In this document: one piece after another, positions 7,042 to 13,083 of the stretch
How positions within the stretch are numbered: the stretch's first letter is position 1
Layout of the letters: every line of letters starts with the position of its first letter
NCBI GenBank assembly: GCA_046155815.1
Contig: JBJXFY010000030.1
Location: forward strand, 1 to 13,083
DNA length: 13,083 nucleotides
Origin: JBJXFY01 sp046155815
GTDB lineage: Bacteria > Verrucomicrobiota > Verrucomicrobiia > Limisphaerales > CAIMTB01
Direction: 5' to 3'
The notes under the pieces: model-generated
What the model saw: only the letters and a program-made list of their open reading frames with translations
Databases searched by the model: none
What the model was told of the DNA's origin: nothing
Position numbers and translations under genes: made by a program

Positions 7042-8144
7042 CGCAGGACGTGGCAGTTGTACCCGCCGGGATTCTTCACGAGGTAATCCTGGTGGTAGCC
7101 CTCGGCCGGGTAGAATTCGGACGCCGGCGTGATCTCCGTCACGATCGGGCGCTTCCATCTGCCCGACTGGTTCACCTGCGCCTTCACGCGCTCCGCCGTC
7201 TCCCGCTGCGCGTCGCTCGTGTAGAAGATGGCCGAGCGGTACTGCGTGCCGACGTCGTTGTGCTGGCGGTTCAGCGTGGTCGGGTCGTGCATCCGGAAGA
7301 AGTAGCCCAGCACCTGTTCGTAGGTGAGCAGCGCCGGGTCGAACACGATCTCGATGGCCTCCGCGTGCCCGGTGCGGCCTGTGCATATCTGCTCGTAGGT
7401 CGGGCGCTGGGACGTCCCGCCGATATAGCCTACGGTCGTCTCCCGCACGCCGGGAATCTTCCGGATGATCTCCTCCATGCCCCAGAAGCAGCCGCCGGCG
7501 AGGATGGCCTTCTCGCGCTGCACCGCCGGCGTCGCGGCGGCGGGGACCGCCTCAGACTTCAGCAGGCCCGCCTTCAGGAACGGCTCCGAGTAGGCGCCGT
7601 AACCTTCGGCCGCCAGCTTGTCCGCCGGGATGAACCGCAGCGCGGCGGAGTTGATGCAGTAGCGCAGGCCGGTCGGCGCCGGCCCGTCGTCGAAGACGTG
7701 CCCGAGATGCGAATCCGCGAGCTTCGAGCGCGCCTCGGTGCGGGTCATGAAGAACTTGCGGTCGGTCTTCTCGACGATCACCGCGCCGGGCGCCGGCCGC
7801 GTGAAGCTGGGCCAGCCCGTGCCGGAGTCGAACTTGTCCAGCGAGCTGAACAGCGGCTCGCCGGACACGACGTCCACGTAGAGGCCGGGCCGGTGGTTGT
7901 CCCAGTATTCGTTGCGGAAGGCCGGCTCGGTGCCGTCCTTCTGCGTCACGGCGAACTGCTCGGGCGTGAGCCGTTGCTTCAGCTCCGCCAGGTCGGGCTT
8001 CTTGAATTCAGTCATGGGCAGGGCGGTGGCGGCCGGGGCCGGTTTCGGCGGCGGCGTGGCGTCGGTGCGGCTGACGGCGAAGGCCACTGCGGCCGCCATC
8101 AGCGCGGTCAGGCCGGCCAGGGTGAACAGGGATGCGGGCTTCAT
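7035..8144 (-). CDS. msrBA: Exported MsrB-MsrA methionine sulfoxide reductase fusion
   Basis: A 369-residue bifunctional repair enzyme that reduces both R- and S-methionine sulfoxide in oxidised proteins. Residues 1-25 are a signal peptide or membrane anchor (ASLFTLAGLTALMAAAVAFAV), followed by a Pro/Ala linker, so it should act in the periplasm. MsrB spans about 45-175: RLTPEQFAVTQ, KFDSGTGWPSF, DSHLGHVFDDGP and RYCINS with catalytic C163. The zinc-binding CxxC pairs of many MsrBs are absent (SGEPLFSS at the first position), and the usual resolving position in FDSGxGWPSF is Thr. MsrA spans about 210-369 with GGCFWGMEE (catalytic C219), a central YRSAIFY and a terminal GGYNCH (C364, possible resolving cysteine). 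The domain order is B then A, the reverse of PilB-type MsrA-MsrB fusions. hemB lies 186 bp upstream with a hairpin between, so the gene is probably transcribed alone. Confidence 0.95.
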   Translation of the reverse strand: MKPASLFTLAGLTALMAAAVAFAVSRTDATPPPKPAPAATALPMTEFKKPDLAELKQRLTPEQFAVTQKDGTEPAFRNEYWDNHRPGLYVDVVSGEPLFSSLDKFDSGTGWPSFTRPAPGAVIVEKTDRKFFMTRTEARSKLADSHLGHVFDDGPAPTGLRYCINSAALRFIPADKLAAEGYGAYSEPFLKAGLLKSEAVPAAATPAVQREKAILAGGCFWGMEEIIRKIPGVRETTVGYIGGTSQRPTYEQICTGRTGHAEAIEIVFDPALLTYEQVLGYFFRMHDPTTLNRQHNDVGTQYRSAIFYTSDAQRETAERVKAQVNQSGRWKRPIVTEITPASEFYPAEGYHQDYLVKNPGGYNCHVLRD

Positions 8145-8216
8145 CGGAACGGCGTCATTGCTGGCGGTGATGTCGTGTGGCGTCCGCTTTCCTTACACAG
8201 TTGCGGCGAACAGGCC

Positions 8217-8230
8217 GGCCGCAAGCGGCC
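8217..8230. promoter_or_regulatory. 14-bp dyad upstream of the Msr fusion
   Basis: GGCCGC-AA-GCGGCC is a perfect 6+6 dyad about 73-86 bp upstream of the reductase start. It could be an operator. In DNA this GC-rich, short palindromes of this kind also occur by chance, and no clear promoter boxes were found beside it. Confidence 0.2.
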
Positions 8231-8294
8231 ACAAGCGCAGCCGTTCCGGGCTTCTCCTTCTCGCTCGCGGAGCTGCTGAAGCCCTGGGTACGGC

Positions 8295-8321
8295 GTGCCG
8301 CCGGCACCTTGCCGGCGGTAT
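8295..8321 (-). terminator. Strong hairpin after hemB
   Basis: CCGCCGGC (8298-8305) and GCCGGCGG (8311-8318) form a perfect 8-bp stem with a 5-nt loop, extendable to 11 pairs with two G-T wobbles. It starts 10 bp past the hemB stop at 8331 in the direction of transcription. There is no T-tract after it, so it may be a non-canonical terminator or an mRNA-end stabiliser. Confidence 0.45.
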
Positions 8322-8330
8322 TCCGCCTCC

Positions 8331-9332
8331 TCACGGCGGCGCCTTCGCCGCATCCTTCGCGAAGTAGGTCAGGATCAGGTCCGCGCCGGCGCGCTTGATG
8401 GCGAGCAGGCTTTCGTCGCGCGCCTTTGCCAGGTCCAGCCAGCCGCGCTCCGCGGCCGCGTGGAGCTGGGCGTATTCGCCGGACACCTGGTAGGCCGCCA
8501 CCGGCCGCCGCGTCGCCGCCCGCAGCGCCGCGATCACGTCGAGATACGGCCCCGCCGGCTTCACCATCAGCAGGTCCGCGCCCTCGGCCTCGTCCAGCAG
8601 CGCGTCGGCCACGGCCTCACGCGCGTTGGCCGGGTCGAGCTGGTACGTGCGCTTGTCGAGGTACGCGCCGCCCGCCGCCGCGCGGCTGCCCACCGCGTCG
8701 CGGAACGGCCCGTAGAACGCCGACGCGAACTTCGCCGCGTACGACAGGATCGCCGTGTCCGTGCAGCCTGCCGCGTCCAGCGCCGCGCGGATCGCGGCCA
8801 CGCGGCCGTCCATCATGTCCGAGGGCGCGACCCAGTCGCTGCCGGCGCGGGCCTGGAGCACGGCCATCTCCGCCAGCACGGCCACGGTGGCGTCGTTCGC
8901 CACGTCGCCGCGGGCGTCGAGCAGGCCGTCGTGTCCGTGGCTCGTGTACGGGTCGAGCGCGACGTCCGTGATGACCAGGAGGTCCGGCAGCACGGCCTTC
9001 ACGGCGCGGACGGCGCGGTTCAGGAGGTTCTCCGGGTTCAACGCCTCGCGGCCGTCCGGTGTCTTGAGCGTCGGCGGCGTGCAGGGAAACAGTGCGACCG
9101 CATGGACACCGAGCGCCGCGAGTTCACGGCACTCGCCCACAAGCTGCGGAAGGGAATGGCGGAACACGCCGGGCATCGAGCCGACCGGCTCGGCGGGGCC
9201 GTCGCCCTCGCGCACGAACAGCGGCGCAACCAGGTCGTCCGCCGTGAGCCGCGTCTCGCGCACCAGCGCGCGGACGGCCGGCGAGCGGCGCAGGCGGCGG
9301 GGGCGATGGGGCGGCGGTTCAGGCGGAGGCAT
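8331..9332 (-). CDS. hemB: Delta-aminolevulinic acid dehydratase (porphobilinogen synthase)
   Basis: A 333-residue enzyme of normal family length that condenses two 5-aminolevulinate molecules to porphobilinogen in cytoplasmic tetrapyrrole synthesis. The N-terminus RRLRRSPAVRALVRETRL matches the usual HemB start. Schiff-base lysines are K201 (SYAAKFASAFYGPFRDA) and K258 (LLMVKPAGPYLD). Other landmarks are APSDMMDGR (169-177) and AYQVSGEYAQL (280-290). The metal site reads DVALDPYTSHGHDG (123-136): Asp and Ala replace the cysteines of zinc-type enzymes. This places it with the Asp-rich, magnesium-responsive, zinc-independent class known from Pseudomonas aeruginosa. The gene lies 96 bp after uxaA on the same strand, so co-transcription is possible but not functionally obvious. 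No Shine-Dalgarno sequence precedes the ATG. A strong hairpin follows the stop. Confidence 0.97.
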   Translation of the reverse strand: MPPPEPPPHRPRRLRRSPAVRALVRETRLTADDLVAPLFVREGDGPAEPVGSMPGVFRHSLPQLVGECRELAALGVHAVALFPCTPPTLKTPDGREALNPENLLNRAVRAVKAVLPDLLVITDVALDPYTSHGHDGLLDARGDVANDATVAVLAEMAVLQARAGSDWVAPSDMMDGRVAAIRAALDAAGCTDTAILSYAAKFASAFYGPFRDAVGSRAAAGGAYLDKRTYQLDPANAREAVADALLDEAEGADLLMVKPAGPYLDVIAALRAATRRPVAAYQVSGEYAQLHAAAERGWLDLAKARDESLLAIKRAGADLILTYFAKDAAKAPP

Positions 9333-9428
9333 GGCGCGAGCATGAACATCCGACGCCGCCCGCGCCAGCCGCCGCGGCGGATGCTGAAGCGCACCGCCGC
9401 AGTGTGGCCCGCAGCAAGGGGCGGCAAC

Positions 9429-10961
9429 CTAGAACACCGGCCCCGGCTGCCACGGGGCGAACTCCTCGTCGCCCACACCGGCCAGCTCGCTCTTCGTCGG
9501 CGCGCCGCCGGCCGTCGTGAGGATCGCCTCGAAGAGGCGATGGCCCATCGCTTCCACCGTCTCCTCGCCGTCGAGGATCGTTCCGGCGTTGAGGTCCATG
9601 TCGTCGGCCATCCAGCGGAAGAGCGGCGTGTGGCTGGCGACCTTGAGGCAGGGCGCGGGCTTGCAGCCGTACACGCTGCCGCGGCCGGTGGTGAAGACGC
9701 CCACGTTGCAGCCGCCCGCCACCAGCCCCGTCATGCTCACCGGGTCGTAGCCCGGCGTGTCCATGAAGGCGAAGCCCGGCGCACGGACGGGCTCCGCATA
9801 CTCGTAAACCCGCGTGAGCGGCGCCTGCCCGCCCTTGGCCACCGCGCCGAGGCTCTTCTCGAAGATGGTCGTGAGCCCGCCGTCCTTGTTGCCGGCGGAG
9901 GGATTGTTGTCGAGCGACGCGCCGTGCGACCGCGCGTGCTCCTCCCACCAGCGCACGCGGGCGAGCAGGGCGTCGGCGACCTCGCGGCTCACGGCGCGGC
10001 GGGTGAGCAGGTGTTCCGCGCCGTAAATCTCCGGCGTCTCCGCCAGCACGGACGCACCGCCGTGGCGCACGAGCAGGTCCGAGGCGACGCCGAGCGCGGG
10101 GTTGGCCGTGATGCCGCTGTGCCCGTCGGAGCCGCCGCAGTTCAACGCCAGCACGAGGCGGCTGAGCGGCTGCGGCGTGCGGCGCGCGGCGGCCACTTCG
10201 GGGAGGAGCTTCGCCACCGCCGCGACGCCGGCCTCGACCGTGCGCGCGATGCCGCCCTGCTGCTGGATGTTCAACACGGCCGGCGACTGCTCGCCGTCAC
10301 GCACTCCATTCAACGCGTGACGGCGGATGAGCGCCTCGGCCTGGTTCGTCTCGCAGCCGAGGCCGACGAGGACGTACGCGCCGATGTTCGGGTGGCGCGC
10401 GATGCCGGCCAGCACGCGCTGGAGCAGCGTCGTGCAGATGTCGGCCGCGGCGCAGCCGGCCTTGTGCGTGAAGGCCACCACGCCGTCCACGCCCGGGAAG
10501 TCGCGCCGCAGCGCGTCCGCGGCGAAGCGCCGCGCGACGTACTGCGAGACGCTGGCGGAGCAGTTCACGGACGAGATGACGGCGACGAAGTTCCGCGTGC
10601 CGGCCCGGCCGCCGGGACGCGCGAAGCCGGGGAACGTCCGCCGCTCCGCCTCCGGCAGCAGCGGCCACGGCGCGGCGGGGTCGGTGAAATGCTCCGTCGT
10701 CGCGAGCTCGCCGAGGCTGAGATTGTGGGTGTGGACGTGCGCGCCGGCGGGGATCGCCACGGACGCGCGGCCGATGAACTGCCCGTACTTCCGCACCGGC
10801 GCGCCGGCGGGCAGGTCGCGCAGCGCGAGCTTGTGCGCGGCGGGCACTGCGTCGCGCACGATGAGGCCGGCGAGGTCTTCCCCCGGCACGAGCCGCCGCC
10901 GCGCCACGGCCACGTCGTCGTCGGGATGCAGGCGGATGAGCGGCTCAGTGGCAGCGGGCAT
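9429..10961 (-). CDS. uxaA: Altronate dehydratase family (UxaA/GarD) sugar-acid dehydratase
   Basis: A 510-residue full-length member of the UxaA/GarD family, cytoplasmic iron-dependent dehydratases of sugar acids; UxaA converts D-altronate to 2-keto-3-deoxygluconate in galacturonate breakdown. Residues about 9-90 form the SAF-type N-domain (VPAAHKLALRDLPAG, KYGQFIG, HVHTHNL). The catalytic part has GGRAGTRNFVAVISSVNCS (117-135), VLVGLGCETNQ (197-207), LNCGGSDGHSGITANPALG (273-291), PSAGNKDGGLTTIFEKSLG (354-372) and FTTGRGSVYGCKPAPCLK (423-440). Conserved cysteines and the ISSVNCS wording resemble UxaA more than GarD, but substrate cannot be fixed from sequence alone. No other hexuronate gene (uxaB, uxaC, kdgK) is in the window. 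It diverges from the NYN-domain gene across 72 bp, and hemB follows 96 bp downstream. Confidence 0.9.
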   Translation of the reverse strand: MPAATEPLIRLHPDDDVAVARRRLVPGEDLAGLIVRDAVPAAHKLALRDLPAGAPVRKYGQFIGRASVAIPAGAHVHTHNLSLGELATTEHFTDPAAPWPLLPEAERRTFPGFARPGGRAGTRNFVAVISSVNCSASVSQYVARRFAADALRRDFPGVDGVVAFTHKAGCAAADICTTLLQRVLAGIARHPNIGAYVLVGLGCETNQAEALIRRHALNGVRDGEQSPAVLNIQQQGGIARTVEAGVAAVAKLLPEVAAARRTPQPLSRLVLALNCGGSDGHSGITANPALGVASDLLVRHGGASVLAETPEIYGAEHLLTRRAVSREVADALLARVRWWEEHARSHGASLDNNPSAGNKDGGLTTIFEKSLGAVAKGGQAPLTRVYEYAEPVRAPGFAFMDTPGYDPVSMTGLVAGGCNVGVFTTGRGSVYGCKPAPCLKVASHTPLFRWMADDMDLNAGTILDGEETVEAMGHRLFEAILTTAGGAPTKSELAGVGDEEFAPWQPGPVF

Positions 10962-11033
10962 GAGGCGGATTTACGCCGACGACGACCGCCCGGCGAGGCG
11001 CATCGCGTGAGCGGCCCGCTTGCCGGCCGGGGG

Positions 11034-12830
11034 ATGCGCTTCCAGCATCGGACCGTGAACCCGCCTGAACTCATCCTCCCGGCCGCGGTCGTGGCGCGGC
11101 TGCGGGAGCTGCTCGCGGCGGCTCCTGCGTCCGAGCTGCGCGGGCATCGGGAGGATCTCCCGGGCGGCTTCACCAAGCCGGAGGCCATCCGCTCGCACCT
11201 CGCCGGGATGCTCGGCCGCCCCGATCGCTGGCCCGAATGGCTGCCCGAAATGCTCGGCCCTCACCTGCCCGGCGGCGCGCTGGTCCAGATGACCTGCGAG
11301 ACGGCGCTGCCCCTCCTCCAGTTGCATCTTCCCGAAGCGGTTGGCGAGGTGGCGTGGGCCGCGGCGCTGGTGCTGGACGGCCGCCCCGGGGCCCGGCGGC
11401 TGCTCGACGACCTGCTGGCCCGGCCGGATTTCGGCCGTGAACCGACCGAGGACGGCCGACTGCGGTACGCCGAATACGTGCTTGGCAGCTTCCTGACGGC
11501 GGTGCTCCCGGACTGGAAGCCGGCACAACCCGACGCGGCCGCGGTGCCGGAGAACGCCGAAGGAGGCGGGCAGGAATTGGAGCGGCTGCGCGCCGAGAAC
11601 GCGCGGCTGAAGGCGGCGGCCGACAATCCGAACGAACACCAGCGCCGCCGGCTGCGAGATTCGGAGGATCGGCTCCGCGGTGAGTTCGCCACGGAACGGC
11701 GGGCATTGGATGAGCAGGTTTCGGACCTTTCCACGCAGGTCGGTAAACTGGTCCTCGCCCGTGACGCCGCCGCGGGCGGGCTCGCCGCAGCCCGCACGGA
11801 GGCGGAGCGCCTGTCCGCCGAACTCGCCCGGGCCCGCGCCGCGGTCGGGGAGGAAGTGGAACGCCGGCTGGCGGACGCGCAGTTCGCCTGGCTGCGCGCC
11901 GCCCACGAGACCGAGCAGCGGTCCAACTCGGCGGCGGCGGCTACGGACGAGCTGCTTGCCGGCGTCGAGGCCGTTCTCACGCGGCAGGCGGAGCAGGACC
12001 GGCACGCCGGCAACCGCCGCCGGATGCGGGAGGATCTCGCGCGGTTGGAGGCCGCCGTGACGCGGATCGAGGCGGCCCAGGCCGATGCCCTCCTGCCGCT
12101 CCCGCAGCTCGCCGCGCTGCGCGACGCCCTGCTGGCGCACATCGCCAAAAACCGTCGCACGCTGGGCGTGGCGGATGACGCGCCTTCCCCGGCGGTGCGC
12201 GCCCTCCGCTCCGCGACGAGCCGGGCGAACGCTGCCGAAGACTTCGGCCGGCTGACGGCCCTCCGCCGCGAGCTGTGGGGCCTCGGCCTGTTGTCGGACG
12301 CAGAGGCGGCTGCCCTGGACGCGGAACTGGAACCTCGCCATGCCGCGTTCCTCGTCAGCGGCGTCCGGCGGGAATCCGTCCGCGCGGGGCTGCTCAGGGG
12401 CCTCCGTGAGGGCCGCCCGCTGCTGGTCTTCGTGGACGGCTACAACGTGACCAAGCTGCTGCCCGGGCTGGTGCCGGACGGCGCCTCCCTCCCCGGGGCC
12501 CGTCGGCGGCTCAATGACGCCGTGGAGGCGCTGGTGGGGCGTCACCCCGGCCTCCGGGCCACCGTGGTCTATGATTCGCCGGAAGCCGCGGTGCAGGAGG
12601 TCTGCCCCCGCTTCACCCTCGAGTTCTCCGGTGGCGGCCACGGCCCCGACCGCGCCGACCGCCGCATCCAGGAACTCCTCGACGCGCAGCTCGCGGCGGA
12701 CCCGAACCTGGGCTGCTGGGTCGTGTCCAACGACAACGCCGTGCGCCGCGACGCGCTCCGCTGGGCCGCCACGTTCCTGCGGCTGGACGATTTCGGCGTG
12801 TGGCTGCGCGACGAGGGAATCCTCATTTGA
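11034..12830 (+). CDS. Coiled-coil protein with C-terminal NYN (YacP-type) ribonuclease domain
   Basis: A 598-residue protein with three parts. Residues about 8-165 are a helical domain I do not recognise. Residues about 178-350 are highly charged heptad-like coiled coil (QELERLRAENARLKAA, EAERLSAELARARAAVGEEVERRL). Residues about 462-598 are an NYN/PIN-like nuclease: VFVDGYN (466-471, acidic D468 and N471), ATVVYDS (D513), GHGPDRADRRI (D539, D542) and CWVVSNDNAVRR (D567). This spacing matches the YacP/Rae1 group, whose Bacillus member cleaves mRNA on ribosomes; RNA cleavage here is inferred. The fold's acidic residues appear intact. The frame is open far upstream to 8295, but that part is antisense to hemB and uxaA, so the start is ATG 11034 (after GGCCGGGGG) or GTG 11055. 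No signal peptide is seen, so it is cytoplasmic. Confidence 0.88.
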   Translation: MRFQHRTVNPPELILPAAVVARLRELLAAAPASELRGHREDLPGGFTKPEAIRSHLAGMLGRPDRWPEWLPEMLGPHLPGGALVQMTCETALPLLQLHLPEAVGEVAWAAALVLDGRPGARRLLDDLLARPDFGREPTEDGRLRYAEYVLGSFLTAVLPDWKPAQPDAAAVPENAEGGGQELERLRAENARLKAAADNPNEHQRRRLRDSEDRLRGEFATERRALDEQVSDLSTQVGKLVLARDAAAGGLAAARTEAERLSAELARARAAVGEEVERRLADAQFAWLRAAHETEQRSNSAAAATDELLAGVEAVLTRQAEQDRHAGNRRRMREDLARLEAAVTRIEAAQADALLPLPQLAALRDALLAHIAKNRRTLGVADDAPSPAVRALRSATSRANAAEDFGRLTALRRELWGLGLLSDAEAAALDAELEPRHAAFLVSGVRRESVRAGLLRGLREGRPLLVFVDGYNVTKLLPGLVPDGASLPGARRRLNDAVEALVGRHPGLRATVVYDSPEAAVQEVCPRFTLEFSGGGHGPDRADRRIQELLDAQLAADPNLGCWVVSNDNAVRRDALRWAATFLRLDDFGVWLRDEGILI

Positions 12831-12855
12831 TGCGCCCGCGCCCCGTCCCTCCGGG

Positions 12856-13083
12856 TCAACGCCCCGTCACGGAAACGCCCTTCACGCCGTCCGGCAGCGC
12901 GTGCAGGGCGCGGACCTCGGCGGCGGTGAGCGCCCGGTTGAAGACGGCCACGTCGTCCAGCCAGCCGGTGTAGCTGTAGCCGAGCGTGAGCGCGCTCTTC
13001 CCGGCCTGCCAGTCGAAGGGCAGCGCCCAGTTCTCGAAGGCGCCCACGTCCTGTCCGTCGAGATACAGCCGGCCCCAGCCGTC
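12856..13083 (-). CDS. C-terminus of a LamG / concanavalin A-like domain protein (partial)
   Basis: The last 75 residues of a protein that enters from the right edge. The visible part reads GRLYLDGQDVGAF, then LTLGYSY and TGWLDDVAVFNRALTAAEVRALHAL. This is the end of a LamG-type jelly roll: a strand with LYLDG, a GYSYTGWLDDVAVFNRAL strand and the AAEVRAL helix. Such domains bind carbohydrate or surfaces and are very common in secreted verrucomicrobial and planctomycetal proteins. The rest of the protein and any catalytic domain lie outside the window. The gene is convergent with the NYN nuclease, with only 25 bp between their stops and no hairpin that I can see. Confidence 0.85.
   Translation of the reverse strand, partial: DGWGRLYLDGQDVGAFENWALPFDWQAGKSALTLGYSYTGWLDDVAVFNRALTAAEVRALHALPDGVKGVSVTGR

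Noticed and set aside
5143..8279. Long plus-strand frames (5143-6498 and 6450-8279) over the barrel, MarR and Msr genes
   Set aside because: They overlap genes with recognisable signal peptides, motifs and catalytic residues, and themselves show none.
9369..9380. 12-bp palindrome CCGCCGCGGCGG between uxaA and hemB
   Set aside because: It is built only from CCG/CGG triplets and is expected by chance in this composition, with no promoter boxes near it.
8295..11033. The open frame of the NYN gene continues upstream for over 900 codons on the plus strand
   Set aside because: It is exactly antisense to two clear enzymes, hemB and uxaA, is arginine/glycine/alanine-rich and shows no domain. It is a stop-free shadow of high GC content, so the real gene starts near 11034.
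10971..12641. A 556-codon minus-strand frame opposite the NYN gene
   Set aside because: It is low-complexity and without motifs, while the plus strand has a recognisable nuclease domain. It is treated as a shadow.
1..13083. CRISPR array, tRNA or rRNA genes, transposase, integrase or phage genes
   Set aside because: Looked for direct repeats with regular spacers, tRNA-like cloverleaf sequences and mobile-element proteins; none could be supported by eye.

Overview
This is a very GC-rich, gene-dense 13 kb piece of a Gram-negative bacterial chromosome. The gene content suggests Verrucomicrobia or a close PVC-group relative. It has a surface protein that mixes duplicated pre-peptidase-type domains with cysteine-poor Ig-like domains and ends in FFRVVVR. 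It also has a FecR protein containing the phrase VQWALHYP, a LamG-type protein, and start codons with almost no Shine-Dalgarno sequences. The taxonomic call is inference, because no rRNA or marker gene is present.

Left half, all on the minus strand (read from 6441 down to 1): an outer-membrane beta-barrel protein (6441-5185), a large secreted PPC/Ig-domain protein (5023-2675), a sigma-54-dependent response regulator with receiver, AAA+ and Fis domains (2482-1040), and a FecR-domain exported protein cut by the window edge (998-1). The 161-bp gap before the Ig gene holds a good match to a -24/-12 sigma-54 promoter (5091-5076), flanked by repeated GGTCCG half-sites and two perfect dyads. The 192-bp gap before the regulator is almost filled by one element bounded by 33-bp imperfect inverted repeats (2495-2671). 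The simplest reading is a surface or envelope locus whose regulator may act on the sigma-54 promoter next to it; this is a hypothesis.

Middle: a MarR-family regulator (6514-6993, plus) diverges from the barrel gene across 72 bp that contain a perfect 16-bp palindrome. It converges on an exported MsrB-MsrA methionine sulfoxide reductase fusion (8144-7035, minus).

Right half: hemB (9332-8331) and a UxaA-type altronate dehydratase (10961-9429) lie on the minus strand and are housekeeping or catabolic enzymes. Divergent from uxaA is a 598-residue protein with a long coiled coil and a C-terminal NYN/YacP-type ribonuclease domain (11034-12830, plus). The window ends in the C-terminus of a LamG-like protein (13083-12856, minus). 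I saw no tRNA, rRNA, CRISPR array, transposase or phage gene. No gene-free stretch exceeds about 200 bp. Several very long open frames antisense to real genes are GC-composition shadows.
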